Source: Asaia bogorensis
GTDB taxonomy: Bacteria; Pseudomonadota; Alphaproteobacteria; Acetobacterales; Acetobacteraceae
NCBI GenBank assembly: GCA_945861095.1
Contig: CAMATI010000020.1
Span: 1-34,400 of the forward strand
DNA: 34,400 bases
Direction of reading: 5' to 3'
The translations under genes were made by a program, and so were the position numbers. Positions 15,607 through 23,778 of this stretch are shown here, in pieces. Within the stretch, counting starts at the first letter, position 1; each line of letters begins with the position of its first letter. The notes beneath the pieces were generated by a model, which saw only the letters and a list, made by a program, of their open reading frames with translations, was not told the DNA's origin and ran no database searches.

Positions 15607-17001
15607 ATGCCCGGAACCGATCCAGCCCTGTTCACAGCCGAGGAAATGCTGGCCCACTTCGCTCGCCGGACATTAAGCCCGGTCGAAGTCCTGCAAGCGG
15701 CCACCGAACGGGTGGCCCGCCTCAATCCGGCCCTGAATGCGTTCGCGGTGCTGAACCCCCGCGCCGTGGACGCCGCCGCCGAAAGCGCCGGCCGCTGGCG
15801 TGCCGGACGGCCGATGGGACCGTTGGACGGCGTGCCCTGCACCATCAAGGACCTGATCGACGTGGCCGGTTTCCCGACTCGCCGGGGCAGCCGAGCGACT
15901 GACCCGGGTCCGGTCATGGACGATGCGCCGCTGGTGGTGGGGTTGAAGGGCGCCGGCGCGGTGATCCTGGGCAAGACCACGACCACCGAGTTTGGTTGGA
16001 AATCGCCGGGGGACTGCCCGCTGCATGGCATCACCCGCAACCCATGGAACCTGGCGCACACCCCAGGCGGATCGTCGTCCGGTGCCGGAGCCGCTGGAGC
16101 GGCAGGGTTCGGACCCTTGCATGTCGGGACCGACGCCGGCGGTTCCATCCGCATTCCGGCGGCCTGGAGCGGCCTGGTCGGGCTGAAACCCACCTATGGG
16201 CGAGTGCCGCAATGGCCGGCCAGCGCCTTTGCCAGCGTGGCCTGCGCCGGACCGATGACACGGACCGTGCGGGACGCGGCACTGATGGTGTCGTCCATGG
16301 CGCGTTACGACATTCGCGACCCGTTTTGCGCGCCGGATGACGGACGGGATTGGCGAACCGGGATCGAGGACGGCGTCGCCGGCCTGACCGTCGGCGTGCT
16401 GCGCAATCCCGGCTTCGACGCCCCCGTGGATGCGGATGGCGTCGCGGCGGTCGAGCGCGCCGCGGCCCTGCTGGCGGAGGCGGGCGCCTCGGTCGATGAA
16501 GCCAATCCCGATCTGCCAGATACCGCCACGGTGTTCGGACGCGTCTGGGGTGCCGCGTTGGCACGTCTGGTCTCCAGCCTGCCGGAGCAGTTGCGCGGGC
16601 TGCTGGACCCCGGCATCCGAGAGGTCGCCGAACGGCTCGGCGGCATGACCGCCATCGAATTCATGGACGCCGAGGCGCTGCGTGCCGCCGCCGGCCATGC
16701 CATGGCTCGGTTGCACCAGCGCTTCGACCTGGTGCTTTGCCCGACCGTGCCAGCCGGGCCGCCATTGGCCGACGCCCCTATCGTCGATCCGGTGCGGGCC
16801 CTGTGGACGCAATGGGCGCCCTGGACGTTCACCTTCAACGTCACGCGCCAGCCGGCGATCACGGTGCCCATGGCGTTGCGGACGGACGGCTTGCCGAACT
16901 CCGTACAGATCGCGGCGGCGCAATATCGGGACGATCTGGTGCTGCGAGCGGCGCGGGTCATCGAGTTGGCGGCGCCGTTTCCGACGCTTGACGGGGCATG
17001 A
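15607..17001 (+). CDS. Amidase (amidase-signature family)
   Basis: A 464-aa hydrolase of carbon-nitrogen amide bonds with the Ser-cisSer-Lys triad: Lys81 in CTIKDLIDV, Ser156 in GGSSSGAG and Ser180 in GTDAGGSIRIP. Length and motifs fit stand-alone amidases related to GatA. GatB and GatC are not nearby, so tRNA amidation is unlikely. The frame is open far upstream, but ATG 15607 matches the family N-terminus (FTAEEMLAHFARRTLSPVEV), and the upstream part runs through the hairpin and antisense to the deacetylase. A 32-nt repeat array begins 19 nt after its stop. Confidence 0.92.
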   Translation: MPGTDPALFTAEEMLAHFARRTLSPVEVLQAATERVARLNPALNAFAVLNPRAVDAAAESAGRWRAGRPMGPLDGVPCTIKDLIDVAGFPTRRGSRATDPGPVMDDAPLVVGLKGAGAVILGKTTTTEFGWKSPGDCPLHGITRNPWNLAHTPGGSSSGAGAAGAAGFGPLHVGTDAGGSIRIPAAWSGLVGLKPTYGRVPQWPASAFASVACAGPMTRTVRDAALMVSSMARYDIRDPFCAPDDGRDWRTGIEDGVAGLTVGVLRNPGFDAPVDADGVAAVERAAALLAEAGASVDEANPDLPDTATVFGRVWGAALARLVSSLPEQLRGLLDPGIREVAERLGGMTAIEFMDAEALRAAAGHAMARLHQRFDLVLCPTVPAGPPLADAPIVDPVRALWTQWAPWTFTFNVTRQPAITVPMALRTDGLPNSVQIAAAQYRDDLVLRAARVIELAAPFPTLDGA

Positions 17002-17019
17002 CGCGGCCCCCCGGTAGCC

Positions 17020-17115
17020 CCCCACAAGGTCAAGGTTCGGGCGGCCTCGCGCCCCACAAGGTCGAGGTTCGGGCGGCCTCGCGCCCCACAAGATCAAGGT
17101 TCGGGCGGCCTCGCG
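17020..17115 (+). repeat. 32-nt tandem repeat array, three units
   Basis: Units start CCCCACAAGGTCAAGG and continue TTCGGGCGGCCTCGCG; they begin at 17020, 17052 and 17084, with one or two substitutions between copies. The array lies just downstream of the amidase. Confidence 0.95.
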
Positions 17116-17122
17116 CCCGGCG

Positions 17123-17236
17123 ATGGCGGACATTTTGACCAGGCTCGATGCCGATCTGGCGGTGATCCGGGGCGCCGGAATGGCGGGTGTGCCGGTCCTG
17201 GACCGCTATGCACTGATGCATTTTTTGGAACGGTAG
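17123..17236 (+). CDS. Possible small protein or gene remnant
   Basis: A 37-aa frame (MADILTRLDADLAVIRGAGM... ending LMHFLER) beginning 7 nt after the 32-nt repeat array. Its composition looks protein-like and its third positions are G/C-rich, but there is no good ribosome-binding site and no recognised family. It could be a fragment cut off by repeat expansion. Confidence 0.25.
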   Translation: MADILTRLDADLAVIRGAGMAGVPVLDRYALMHFLER

Positions 17237-17243
17237 CGGATTC

Positions 17244-17351
17244 ATGAACCTGGATGCCACGGATGCAGAAGACCGGGTCCGGGTTGCGCGTCGGCTGTAC
17301 GACTGTAGGGCGGAGATCCTGGCCGAGGGGTTCGTCAATGCTGTCAGATAG
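17244..17351 (+). CDS. Possible small protein overlapping the SGNH hydrolase start
   Basis: A 35-aa frame (MNLDATDAEDRVRVARRLYD... ending GFVNAVR) that starts 7 nt after the preceding short frame and ends 14 nt inside the hydrolase gene. The hydrolase ribosome-binding site (GAGGGG) lies within it, so it could act as a translated leader. No family is recognised. Confidence 0.25.
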   Translation: MNLDATDAEDRVRVARRLYDCRAEILAEGFVNAVR

Positions 17352-18144
17352 TCCATCGGCCGCCCGCCGTCCTGGCTTTAACGCGGTGGTTCGACGGTTG
17401 CGGGCGGCCCTTTTCGGTGTCGTCGCGGTGTTTGCCGTGTCCCAGGCATCCGCCGCTGCGCCGGCCTGTCCTGCCTCGGAACCACGGCATCTGGCGCTTC
17501 CGGCGACCTGGGCGGCGTTGGCGGCGGGTCGGCCGATTACGATCGTCGCGTTCGGCTCGTCATCCACCGAGGGTGCCGGTGCCACCACGCCCGCCCACAC
17601 CTATCCCGCTCGGCTGCAAGCCCTGTTGCGGGCGGCCTGGCCGAACGTGCCGGTGACGGTGGCGAACCGGGGGCTGGGCGGGCAAACGACGGACGCGATG
17701 CTGGCGCGGTTGGATACGGATGTGCTCGCTGCCCGTCCGACCCTGGTCATCTGGCAGGACGGCGCCAATGCCGCCCTGCGCGGGATGGAACCGGCGCGGT
17801 TTGCCGCTCTGCTGTCGGAAGGGGTGCGACGCATCGTCGCGTCCGGGGCCGATCTTGTGTTGATGGACAATCAGATCGCACCCCAGTTGGAACAGACCGC
17901 CCACCATGGCACCTTCATCGCCATGGTGGCGCAAGAGGCCGCGGCACGTCGCGTGCCCCTGTTTTCCCGTGCGGCATTGATGCGGGAATGGCGGGCGGCG
18001 GCGCCATCAGCCAACGACATGATCGGGCCGGATGGCCTGCATCATACGGATCGCGGCTACGAATGCCTGGCCGAGGCGTTGGGACGGGCCATCGTGGCGC
18101 CGGCACCACCCGCGATCGTGACGGCTCCGGGCAAGCGAGACTGA
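17338..18144 (+). CDS. Secreted SGNH/GDSL-type hydrolase
   Basis: A 268-aa esterase-fold protein. The N-terminus has a basic region and a hydrophobic stretch ending VSQASAAAPA, a probable signal peptide, so it likely acts in the periplasm. SGNH blocks: AFGSSSTEGAG (catalytic Ser at about 75, Ser replacing the usual Asp of GDS), GLGGQT (Gly), WQDGANAAL (Asn region) and DGLHHTDRGY (Asp/His pair). Substrate is unknown; acyl or acetyl esters of lipids or glycans are typical. ATG 17338 has GAGGGG seven bases upstream. Confidence 0.88.
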   Translation: MLSDSPSAARRPGFNAVVRRLRAALFGVVAVFAVSQASAAAPACPASEPRHLALPATWAALAAGRPITIVAFGSSSTEGAGATTPAHTYPARLQALLRAAWPNVPVTVANRGLGGQTTDAMLARLDTDVLAARPTLVIWQDGANAALRGMEPARFAALLSEGVRRIVASGADLVLMDNQIAPQLEQTAHHGTFIAMVAQEAAARRVPLFSRAALMREWRAAAPSANDMIGPDGLHHTDRGYECLAEALGRAIVAPAPPAIVTAPGKRD

Positions 18145-18215
18145 CGGACGGGTGTCGGTCGGCCGCGTTTGGGCGGGCCGCGACGCCGCATCGTGCGCCG
18201 TCATGGATGCCCCGG

Positions 18216-19337
18216 TCAGGCGCGAGGATGCGCCTTCCGCCAGACCTCCATCAGTTTCGCTTCGTCCACGTCGGTGTATCGTTGCGTCGTCGACAGGCTG
18301 GCATGGCCCAGCAGGTCCTGGATCGATCGCAAATCCGCGCTCCCCGCCAGCAAATGGGTGGCGAAGGAGTGCCGTAGGGCGTGCGGGGTCGCATGTTCCG
18401 GCAGTCCGGTCAGGCGCCGGAATCCGCGCAAGGTCCGCTGTGCGACGGCGGCGTCCAGCCGTTTGCCGCGGGCGCCCAGGAACAAAGGGGCGTCCGGCTG
18501 GCGGTCCGGATGCAGGGCGAGCCAGGCGGCGATCGCCTCTCGCACGACCGGCAGGACCGGCACCAGACGCTCCTTCGACCCCTTGCCCATGACCCGCAAT
18601 GCCGCGGCCGACCCGGCCCCCGGGGAGGGCATCGGGGAGGCCCCCGGGGGCGCCATCGGGGACGCCCGCGTGGACGCCATCGGGGCAGCCCCCGGGTCAA
18701 CCCCCGGGGCAACCCCAGGGGCAACCCCAGGGGCAACCCCAGGGGCAACCAATGGGGCGTCCCGTATGTTCAGCGCCAGGGCCTCGCCGATCCGCAGCCC
18801 GGCGCCGTAGAGCAGCGTGAACAGCGCCATGTCCCGGGCCTGGATCGCCGCGGTATCCGACATCTCTCCGATATCCTCGGCGACCGAGCGCGCATCCGGC
18901 GCGGTCAGCGCGCGCGGGATGGGGGCCTTGGCGCGGGGCGTCGCGACCAGGCGGATCGCGGGGTTGTCCACCCCGTGCCGACGGGCCAGGAAGCGGTAAA
19001 AGCTTCGGATCGCCGACAAATGGCGTGCCCTTGTGGCGTTGCCGGAACCGGTCCCGGCCATGTCCGCCAGCCAGGCTCGGATATCGGCCTGGCGCAGTTC
19101 GGCGAGCGCCATCACGTCCGGCTCCCGTCCCAGATGATTGGTCAGGAAGCCGAGGAACCCGGCGATATCGGCCCCATAGGCCTCCAGGGTCAGGTCGGCG
19201 GAACGGCGTTCCTGGCCCATCCAGGCAAGGAAGGCGAGGCGGGCTTCGTCCCCGGTCATGGGAGTACCAGTGGGGGTACTAGTGGGGGTCCCAGTTGGAC
19301 CTCCCGTGGAGGCGGCGGTCATGGGGGGCGCGGTCAT
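18216..19337 (-). CDS. xerC: Tyrosine recombinase XerC-like, with repeat-derived insertion
   Basis: Site-specific recombinase that, in this family, resolves chromosome dimers at dif. All catalytic residues are present (373-aa numbering): Arg182 (GAGLRIGE), Lys252 (GKGSKER), His319 and Arg322 (HALRH), His345 (LLGHAS), Tyr354 (TQRYT). The N-terminal SAM-like core-binding domain covers about 30-125. Between Arg182 and Lys252 lie 70 residues, against 24 in E. coli XerD. The extra 46 are VAPG/APM/SP-type repeats encoded by 12-nt tandem units. The N-terminus is also repeat-derived (TGTPTSTPTGTP). Starts at 19337 (GGGAG, short spacer) or 19259 are both possible. Whether it is XerC or XerD cannot be settled here. 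Confidence 0.85.
   Translation of the reverse strand: MTAPPMTAASTGGPTGTPTSTPTGTPMTGDEARLAFLAWMGQERRSADLTLEAYGADIAGFLGFLTNHLGREPDVMALAELRQADIRAWLADMAGTGSGNATRARHLSAIRSFYRFLARRHGVDNPAIRLVATPRAKAPIPRALTAPDARSVAEDIGEMSDTAAIQARDMALFTLLYGAGLRIGEALALNIRDAPLVAPGVAPGVAPGVAPGVDPGAAPMASTRASPMAPPGASPMPSPGAGSAAALRVMGKGSKERLVPVLPVVREAIAAWLALHPDRQPDAPLFLGARGKRLDAAVAQRTLRGFRRLTGLPEHATPHALRHSFATHLLAGSADLRSIQDLLGHASLSTTQRYTDVDEAKLMEVWRKAHPRA
18620..18753 (-). repeat. In-frame 12-nt repeat tract inside the recombinase gene
   Basis: On the plus strand GGGGCAACCCCA is repeated at 18706, 18718 and 18730 with a variant at 18742. Degenerate GGGG/CCCC-rich units fill 18620-18705. The unit of 12 keeps the frame, giving APGV repeats in the protein. 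Each unit is a GGGG-CAA-CCCC mini-hairpin like those between genes. Confidence 0.9.
19260..19310 (-). repeat. 12-nt repeats at the 5' end of the recombinase gene
   Basis: Degenerate units of the GGTACTAGTGGG type repeat every 12 nt, encoding a TPTGTP-like tract if translation starts at 19337. If the true start is 19259 they are leader DNA. Confidence 0.65.
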
Positions 19338-19433
19338 GGCGCTCCCGTTGATGGGACGTGTCGAGTGGCGGGCAGGGGGTGGTGCGGTTGCATTATGCGG
19401 CCAGGGTAGGCGCCCAGGTTTGTGGAGGGAAGC

Positions 19434-19544
19434 ATGGGGGCGCAGCGATATCGGCTGCGTCTTGCCGCGGTCCGGGTCACCAAAAGCGCACTCTTTCACC
19501 ATTTCGCCGATCTGGCCGCGGCCGAAGCGCACCGATCGCGGTAA
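19434..19544 (+). pseudogene. Short frame resembling a TetR recognition helix
   Basis: A 36-aa frame with GGAGGG four bases before its ATG. It contains RVTKSALFHHFADL, which looks like the helix-turn-helix end of TetR regulators (VTKxxLYHHF). Nothing else of a TetR protein is present, so it would be a remnant or a chance match. It lies in an otherwise empty 305-nt gap. Confidence 0.18.
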
Positions 19545-19642
19545 GGCGGCGGACCTGACCGGAGCCGACTGCCCGGGCGGCTTCCCGCCGACCGGGGCGG
19601 GACGCTATGATTTGCACCAGCAGTCAAATGGGAACCATCACG

Positions 19643-20011
19643 ATGCCGGCATCCGTCACCATCCATGGCATCAAGGCCTGCGACACGATGAAGAAGGCCC
19701 GCGCCTGGCTGGACGGGCACGGGATCGAATACGCGTTCCACGACTACAAGGTCGCGGGCATCCAGCGGGCCGAACTGGAGGATTGGGTCGGTCGGGTGGG
19801 ATGGGAAACGCTGCTGAACCGATCCGGGACCACCTTCCGCAAGCTGCCGCCGGAGGACCGGGACAACCTGGATGCGGCAAAGGCGATCGGTCTGATGCTG
19901 GCCCAACCATCAATGATCAAGCGGCCGGTATTGGATTGGGGCGGGCAACTGGTGGTTGGATTCAAGCCGGCGTTCTACGAACAAGCCTTTCCGGGTGCCC
20001 ACGGCCCGTAA
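19643..20011 (+). CDS. ArsC-family reductase (Spx/YffB-like)
   Basis: A 122-aa thioredoxin-fold protein with the opening VTIHGIKACDTMKKARAWLD, where the single active-site Cys sits in the ACDTMKKA motif. The later blocks WETLLNRSGTTFRKL and PSMIKRPVLDWGG belong to the ArsC/Spx/YffB family. YffB-like members are thought to be glutathione-dependent thiol reductases; arsenate reduction is not implied because no ars genes are nearby. ATG 19643 is preferred over 19628 by fit to the family N-terminus. Confidence 0.88.
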   Translation: MPASVTIHGIKACDTMKKARAWLDGHGIEYAFHDYKVAGIQRAELEDWVGRVGWETLLNRSGTTFRKLPPEDRDNLDAAKAIGLMLAQPSMIKRPVLDWGGQLVVGFKPAFYEQAFPGAHGP

Positions 20012-20029
20012 GCCGCAGCCGAAATCGCG

Positions 20030-20443
20030 TCAGGCCGCGCCCGAGGGGGAGCCGATATCCGTCTTGCTGAAATCGCCGCCCTTGAACAGCAGCGCTGTCC
20101 GTCGGTTCAGCGCGACGGCATAGGCGAAGCAGTCCCCCAGGTTCAATTGCGCGGGATGACCGGTGCCCTTGCCGTACCGGGCGAAGGCGTCCAACGCCGT
20201 TTCCACGTCCGGTGCGGTGATGGGCACCAATGCCACACCAGCCAATGTCAGGAAGTCCGACACATCCGCCCGCGCTTCCTTCACGCTTGCATGACGTTTG
20301 CCGCGAAGCCCCAGCGCGGCCTCGAACACCGCGATCGGGGAGGTGATCGGATCGCGTGCCGCTTCCAGCGCATCGGTCAACAGATCGGCCTCTGGCTCGC
20401 GGGTCAGGATCGCGACGATCGCCGAGGCATCGACGAACGTCAC
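20030..20443 (-). CDS. vapC: VapC-type PIN-domain ribonuclease toxin
   Basis: A 137-aa PIN-domain protein. The acidic metal-binding set is visible: Asp5 (MTFVDASAIVAIL), Glu41 (AVFEAALGL) and Asp104 (NLGDCFAYA), with GGDFSKTDI at the end. VapC toxins cleave tRNA or rRNA when released from VapB. Its ATG overlaps the antitoxin stop by 4 nt (20440-20443), so translation is coupled. It is convergent with the ArsC-family gene. Confidence 0.92.
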   Translation of the reverse strand: MTFVDASAIVAILTREPEADLLTDALEAARDPITSPIAVFEAALGLRGKRHASVKEARADVSDFLTLAGVALVPITAPDVETALDAFARYGKGTGHPAQLNLGDCFAYAVALNRRTALLFKGGDFSKTDIGSPSGAA

Positions 20444-20679
20444 GGATCGCCACTCAAGGCGTCGTAGTAGGCCTTGTCCGCCTCCAGTCCCGTCGCTGGG
20501 CGCAACAGCAGGCGTTCCTGCAGCGGGCGCAACCGCTCACGCAGCGGAAGCGCTTCATCCAGGCGCCGCAATTCGTGCGTGAGCGCGAGTCGAACCGACT
20601 CGGTCTTGGTGATGCACTTGCGCGCGGCCAGGCGTTCGGCCGGCGCATTCACGGTATCGCTGCGGATGTTCAGCGGCAT
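20440..20679 (-). CDS. vapB: VapB/PSK-type antitoxin
   Basis: A 79-aa protein with MPLNIRSDTVNAPAERLA at the N-terminus, a swapped-hairpin DNA-binding segment of the VapB (Psk) type, then KTESVRLALTHELRRL. The C-terminal half would wrap and inhibit VapC. ATG 20679 is chosen because the family begins here; the frame is open for 18 more codons. A perfect palindrome 58 nt upstream is the likely autoregulatory site. Confidence 0.88.
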   Translation of the reverse strand: MPLNIRSDTVNAPAERLAARKCITKTESVRLALTHELRRLDEALPLRERLRPLQERLLLRPATGLEADKAYYDALSGDP

Positions 20680-20736
20680 GGTGGCCCCAGTAATGTCGGG
20701 ATAAAATCCCTCGGCGGGTACGCGTGTAGACATTAT

Positions 20737-20750
20737 CAGACGTGCGTCTG
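20737..20750. promoter_or_regulatory. Candidate VapBC operator palindrome
   Basis: CAGACGTGCGTCTG is a perfect 6-2-6 palindrome upstream of vapB. VapBC complexes usually repress their own promoter by binding such a site. It also lies 122 nt before the permease start, so it could affect the divergent importer operon. Confidence 0.5.
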
Positions 20751-20871
20751 TACAGCACGATCACCCTGCTCGACGGACCGGACCCCATCCAACCGAAGCA
20801 CGCCAACACGCCGCATTGCCATCGACGCCCCCCCTGTGACAGTTTGCTTTCATTGACAGGGAGAACAGCGG

Positions 20872-22647
20872 GTGGACGCACAGGCGACCAGCCTCGCCAT
20901 GGGCGGAGCAAAGACGAACTCATTCGCGTCGCGGTCGCATCGCTGGTTGCCCTGGGCCTGGGCGGCTCTGCTGGTTGCCGTGCTGACGTTCCTGATCATC
21001 TACCCGACGTCCATGCTGCTGATCGGGGCACTGACCAACGTCAATCCCGTGGTCGACGGCTATCAGTTGTCGGACCTTTCGATCGCCAACTTCCTGACCG
21101 TCGCCGCCAATCCGAACGTCGCGGGCGCCCTGCTCAACTCCCTGATTGCCTGCGGGGGAGGCACCATCGTCGCCGTCTTCATCGGCCTGTCGTTTGCCTG
21201 GGTGGTGGTGCGCACCAACACGCCGTGCAAGGCGCTGATCGCCAGCGCCGGTATGTTGCCGCTGTTCGTGCCGCCGCTGGTCGCCGGTGTCGCCTGGGCG
21301 ATCCTCGGTTCACCCAAGACCGGGCTGATCAACCTGATCATGTCGAAGATGGGGCTGCCGATCCGGATCGACCTATACTCGATGACCGGCATGATCTTCG
21401 TCTTCGGCATCTATTACGCGCCCTATGTCTACATGTTCACCGCCGCCGCGCTGCGCAACATGGATCCGTCGCTGGAGGAAGCCGCCGAAATCTCCGGTGC
21501 CAGCGCGACCCGCACCATGGCAACGGTGACCTTCCCGCTGATCATGCCCGCCATCATCGCCGGCATGCTCCTCTCCTTCATCATCATGCTCGGCATCTAC
21601 GGCATCCCCGCGGTGCTAGGGTCGCCCGCCAATATCCCGGTCCTGACGACCTATATCTTCGCGCTGACGGCGTGGTCCCCGCCGCAATACAATACCGCGG
21701 CCTCGGTCGCCGTCATCCTGATGATCGTGACCGGGGTGCTGGTCTATTTGCAGCAGAAAGCGATCTCGGGACGAAGCTACACCACGGTCGCGGGCAAGGC
21801 CTTCCGTCCGAGGTCGCTGAACCTGGGGCCGTGGCGGTTCCTGACCCTGGGGCTGGCGATCGTCTATATTTTTGTGGTCGTGATCCTGCCGACCCTGGCG
21901 CTGACCGTCGCCGCGTTCCGGAAATTCATGTTCATCCGCGACATTCCGGCGCTGTTCGATATGAAGCAGTATAGCTGGATCCATTTCAGCAAGATGTTCG
22001 ACAATCCGCTGACGCTGCAATCGATCTACAACTCGATGTACGTGGGCATCCTGACCGCGATCGTCGGCGGCATCCTGTCTTTTGCCATCGGCTACACGAT
22101 CACCCGCACCCAGACACCAGGTCGGCGCATCATCGACATCATCACCACGATCCCGGTCGCCATTCCCGGGCTGGTGATCGGCGTCGCCTATCTGTGGGCC
22201 TGGATCGGGTTGCCGGGCGGTCTTTACGGCACGTTCTGGATCCTCGCGCTGGCCTTCGTCGCCCGCTTCCTGCCCGATACCGTGAAGGCGCTGTCCACAT
22301 CCCTGATGCAGCTTCACAAGGAGCTTGAGGAAGCCGCCTGGATCTGCGGGCGAGGCATGCTGGGCACCATCGGCACCATCGTCCTGCCGCTGGCGCGACC
22401 GGGAGTCGTCGCCGGCATGACCTTGCTGTTCATCCTGGCGATCCGCGAACTGGGTTCGTCACTGTTCCTCTATTCCAGTGGCACCATGGTCATGGCGGTG
22501 CAGCTTCTGGGCTACTATGAGGGTGGAAACATCGGCATCACCGCGGCGTTCAGCCTGGTGCAGATGGCACTGCTCGCCGTCCTGATCACGTGCACCAACT
22601 GGCTCTCTCGCGGCGCTGCCGAAGGGGGAGTCGTCAGAACCGGCTGA
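20872..22647 (+). CDS. ABC importer permease, fused double domain (FbpB-like)
   Basis: A 591-aa inner-membrane protein with about twelve hydrophobic helices in two halves. Each half has an EAA loop that docks the ATPase: EEAAEISGASATRTMATV in the first and EEAAWICGRGMLGTIGTI in the second. This fused arrangement is typical of iron(III) (FbpB/SfuB), thiamine and phosphonate importers. The start is GTG 20872 with GGGAG upstream; there is no convincing ATG. It is the first gene of a four-gene operon with the two binding proteins and the ATPase. Confidence 0.92.
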   Translation: MDAQATSLAMGGAKTNSFASRSHRWLPWAWAALLVAVLTFLIIYPTSMLLIGALTNVNPVVDGYQLSDLSIANFLTVAANPNVAGALLNSLIACGGGTIVAVFIGLSFAWVVVRTNTPCKALIASAGMLPLFVPPLVAGVAWAILGSPKTGLINLIMSKMGLPIRIDLYSMTGMIFVFGIYYAPYVYMFTAAALRNMDPSLEEAAEISGASATRTMATVTFPLIMPAIIAGMLLSFIIMLGIYGIPAVLGSPANIPVLTTYIFALTAWSPPQYNTAASVAVILMIVTGVLVYLQQKAISGRSYTTVAGKAFRPRSLNLGPWRFLTLGLAIVYIFVVVILPTLALTVAAFRKFMFIRDIPALFDMKQYSWIHFSKMFDNPLTLQSIYNSMYVGILTAIVGGILSFAIGYTITRTQTPGRRIIDIITTIPVAIPGLVIGVAYLWAWIGLPGGLYGTFWILALAFVARFLPDTVKALSTSLMQLHKELEEAAWICGRGMLGTIGTIVLPLARPGVVAGMTLLFILAIRELGSSLFLYSSGTMVMAVQLLGYYEGGNIGITAAFSLVQMALLAVLITCTNWLSRGAAEGGVVRTG

Positions 22648-22726
22648 CCGGAGCACGCCGATCGCCGGGGAACCAACCTGCTCGGCGAACCGGCCTACCC
22701 CCGGCGCCGCCCAACGGGAGGATACG

Positions 22727-23764
22727 ATGCAGCTTACACGCCGTCAGGTTATCGGCTCGCTCGCAGCCGCCGGGACAACGCTCGCCTACGGCCCAGCACG
22801 AGCGGCCAAACCATATGACCCGCCTGGGTCGCTGATCGACGCCGCGCGCAAGGAAGGCGGCTTCACCCTGTTCAGCGCCACCTTCCCGGAGGTGCAGCAG
22901 GAGGTCATCAACCTTTTCAACAAGCGCTTCCCGTTCGTGAAGGTTCGCTTCGTCCGCGCATCGGGGGGCCAGCTTATCACCCGCGTTCGCACGGAAGCCG
23001 CCGCCGGTAAGCTGGAAGCGGACGTGATCGAACATTCCGACCGCGGCCAGATGCTGGACCTGGAGGCGCTGTTCGCCGATTACGCACCGCCCAATGCCGC
23101 CGATTACATGCCGGCCGCGGTGGTGTCCCCCAAGCTCTGGCCCACGGTCACGATTTCGTGGTGCATCGCCTGGAATTCGGAACTGGTGAAGAACCCGCCG
23201 AAGAACTGGATGGATCTGTGCAAGCCGGAATATGGCGATGGCAAGATCGGCCAGGTGATCGGCCCGTCCGGCGGCACCACCTGGACCCGCATCATGTTCG
23301 AGCGTCTGGTCCTTGCCGATGATTACTGGGTCAGGCAGGCGGCGACGAAGCCCAAACTGTTCCCCTCCGGCGGTCCGTTGTCGGACTCGGTCACGCGTGG
23401 GGAGATTCTGATCGCGCCCCTGACGCACAACGCCGCCTTCCCCAAGAAGCGGGACGGCGCGCCGATCGAGGCGATCTATCCGCCGGAGGGCATCCCGGTG
23501 ATCCCCTATGGCTCGGGCATCCCGAAATCCGCGCGCTACCCGAATGCCGCCAAACTCTGGCTGGACTGGGTGCTGTCCGATGACGGCCAAACCCAGTCGA
23601 TCCGCGAGCAGGGCAACCTGACATCCCTGGCCAGCCCGCCGGTGAAGCCTGATATGTTCGATGCCACCCGTCATAAACTGTGGCTGCCCGAATTCGCCGC
23701 CTTCAACAGCCTGCGTGACAAGTGGCTGGAGGAGTGGAACAAGACCTATGGCTACCGACAGTAA
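22727..23764 (+). CDS. ABC substrate-binding protein 1 (family 1, Fbp-like)
   Basis: A 345-aa periplasmic binding protein. The N-terminus (TRRQVIGSLAAAG...GPARA) has a twin-arginine pair and a hydrophobic stretch, suggesting Tat or Sec export. The mature protein begins near AKPYDPPGSLIDAARKEG, typical of Fe(III)/putrescine-type binding proteins that take up a compact ligand. Conserved blocks include ASGGQLITRVRTEA, PEYGDGKIGQVIGPSGGTTW and EGIPVIPYGSGIPKSARYPNAA. It is a paralogue of the next gene, with roughly two thirds identical residues by eye. The ligand is unknown. Confidence 0.92.
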   Translation: MQLTRRQVIGSLAAAGTTLAYGPARAAKPYDPPGSLIDAARKEGGFTLFSATFPEVQQEVINLFNKRFPFVKVRFVRASGGQLITRVRTEAAAGKLEADVIEHSDRGQMLDLEALFADYAPPNAADYMPAAVVSPKLWPTVTISWCIAWNSELVKNPPKNWMDLCKPEYGDGKIGQVIGPSGGTTWTRIMFERLVLADDYWVRQAATKPKLFPSGGPLSDSVTRGEILIAPLTHNAAFPKKRDGAPIEAIYPPEGIPVIPYGSGIPKSARYPNAAKLWLDWVLSDDGQTQSIREQGNLTSLASPPVKPDMFDATRHKLWLPEFAAFNSLRDKWLEEWNKTYGYRQ

Positions 23765-23778
23765 GGACTCTTGACCGC

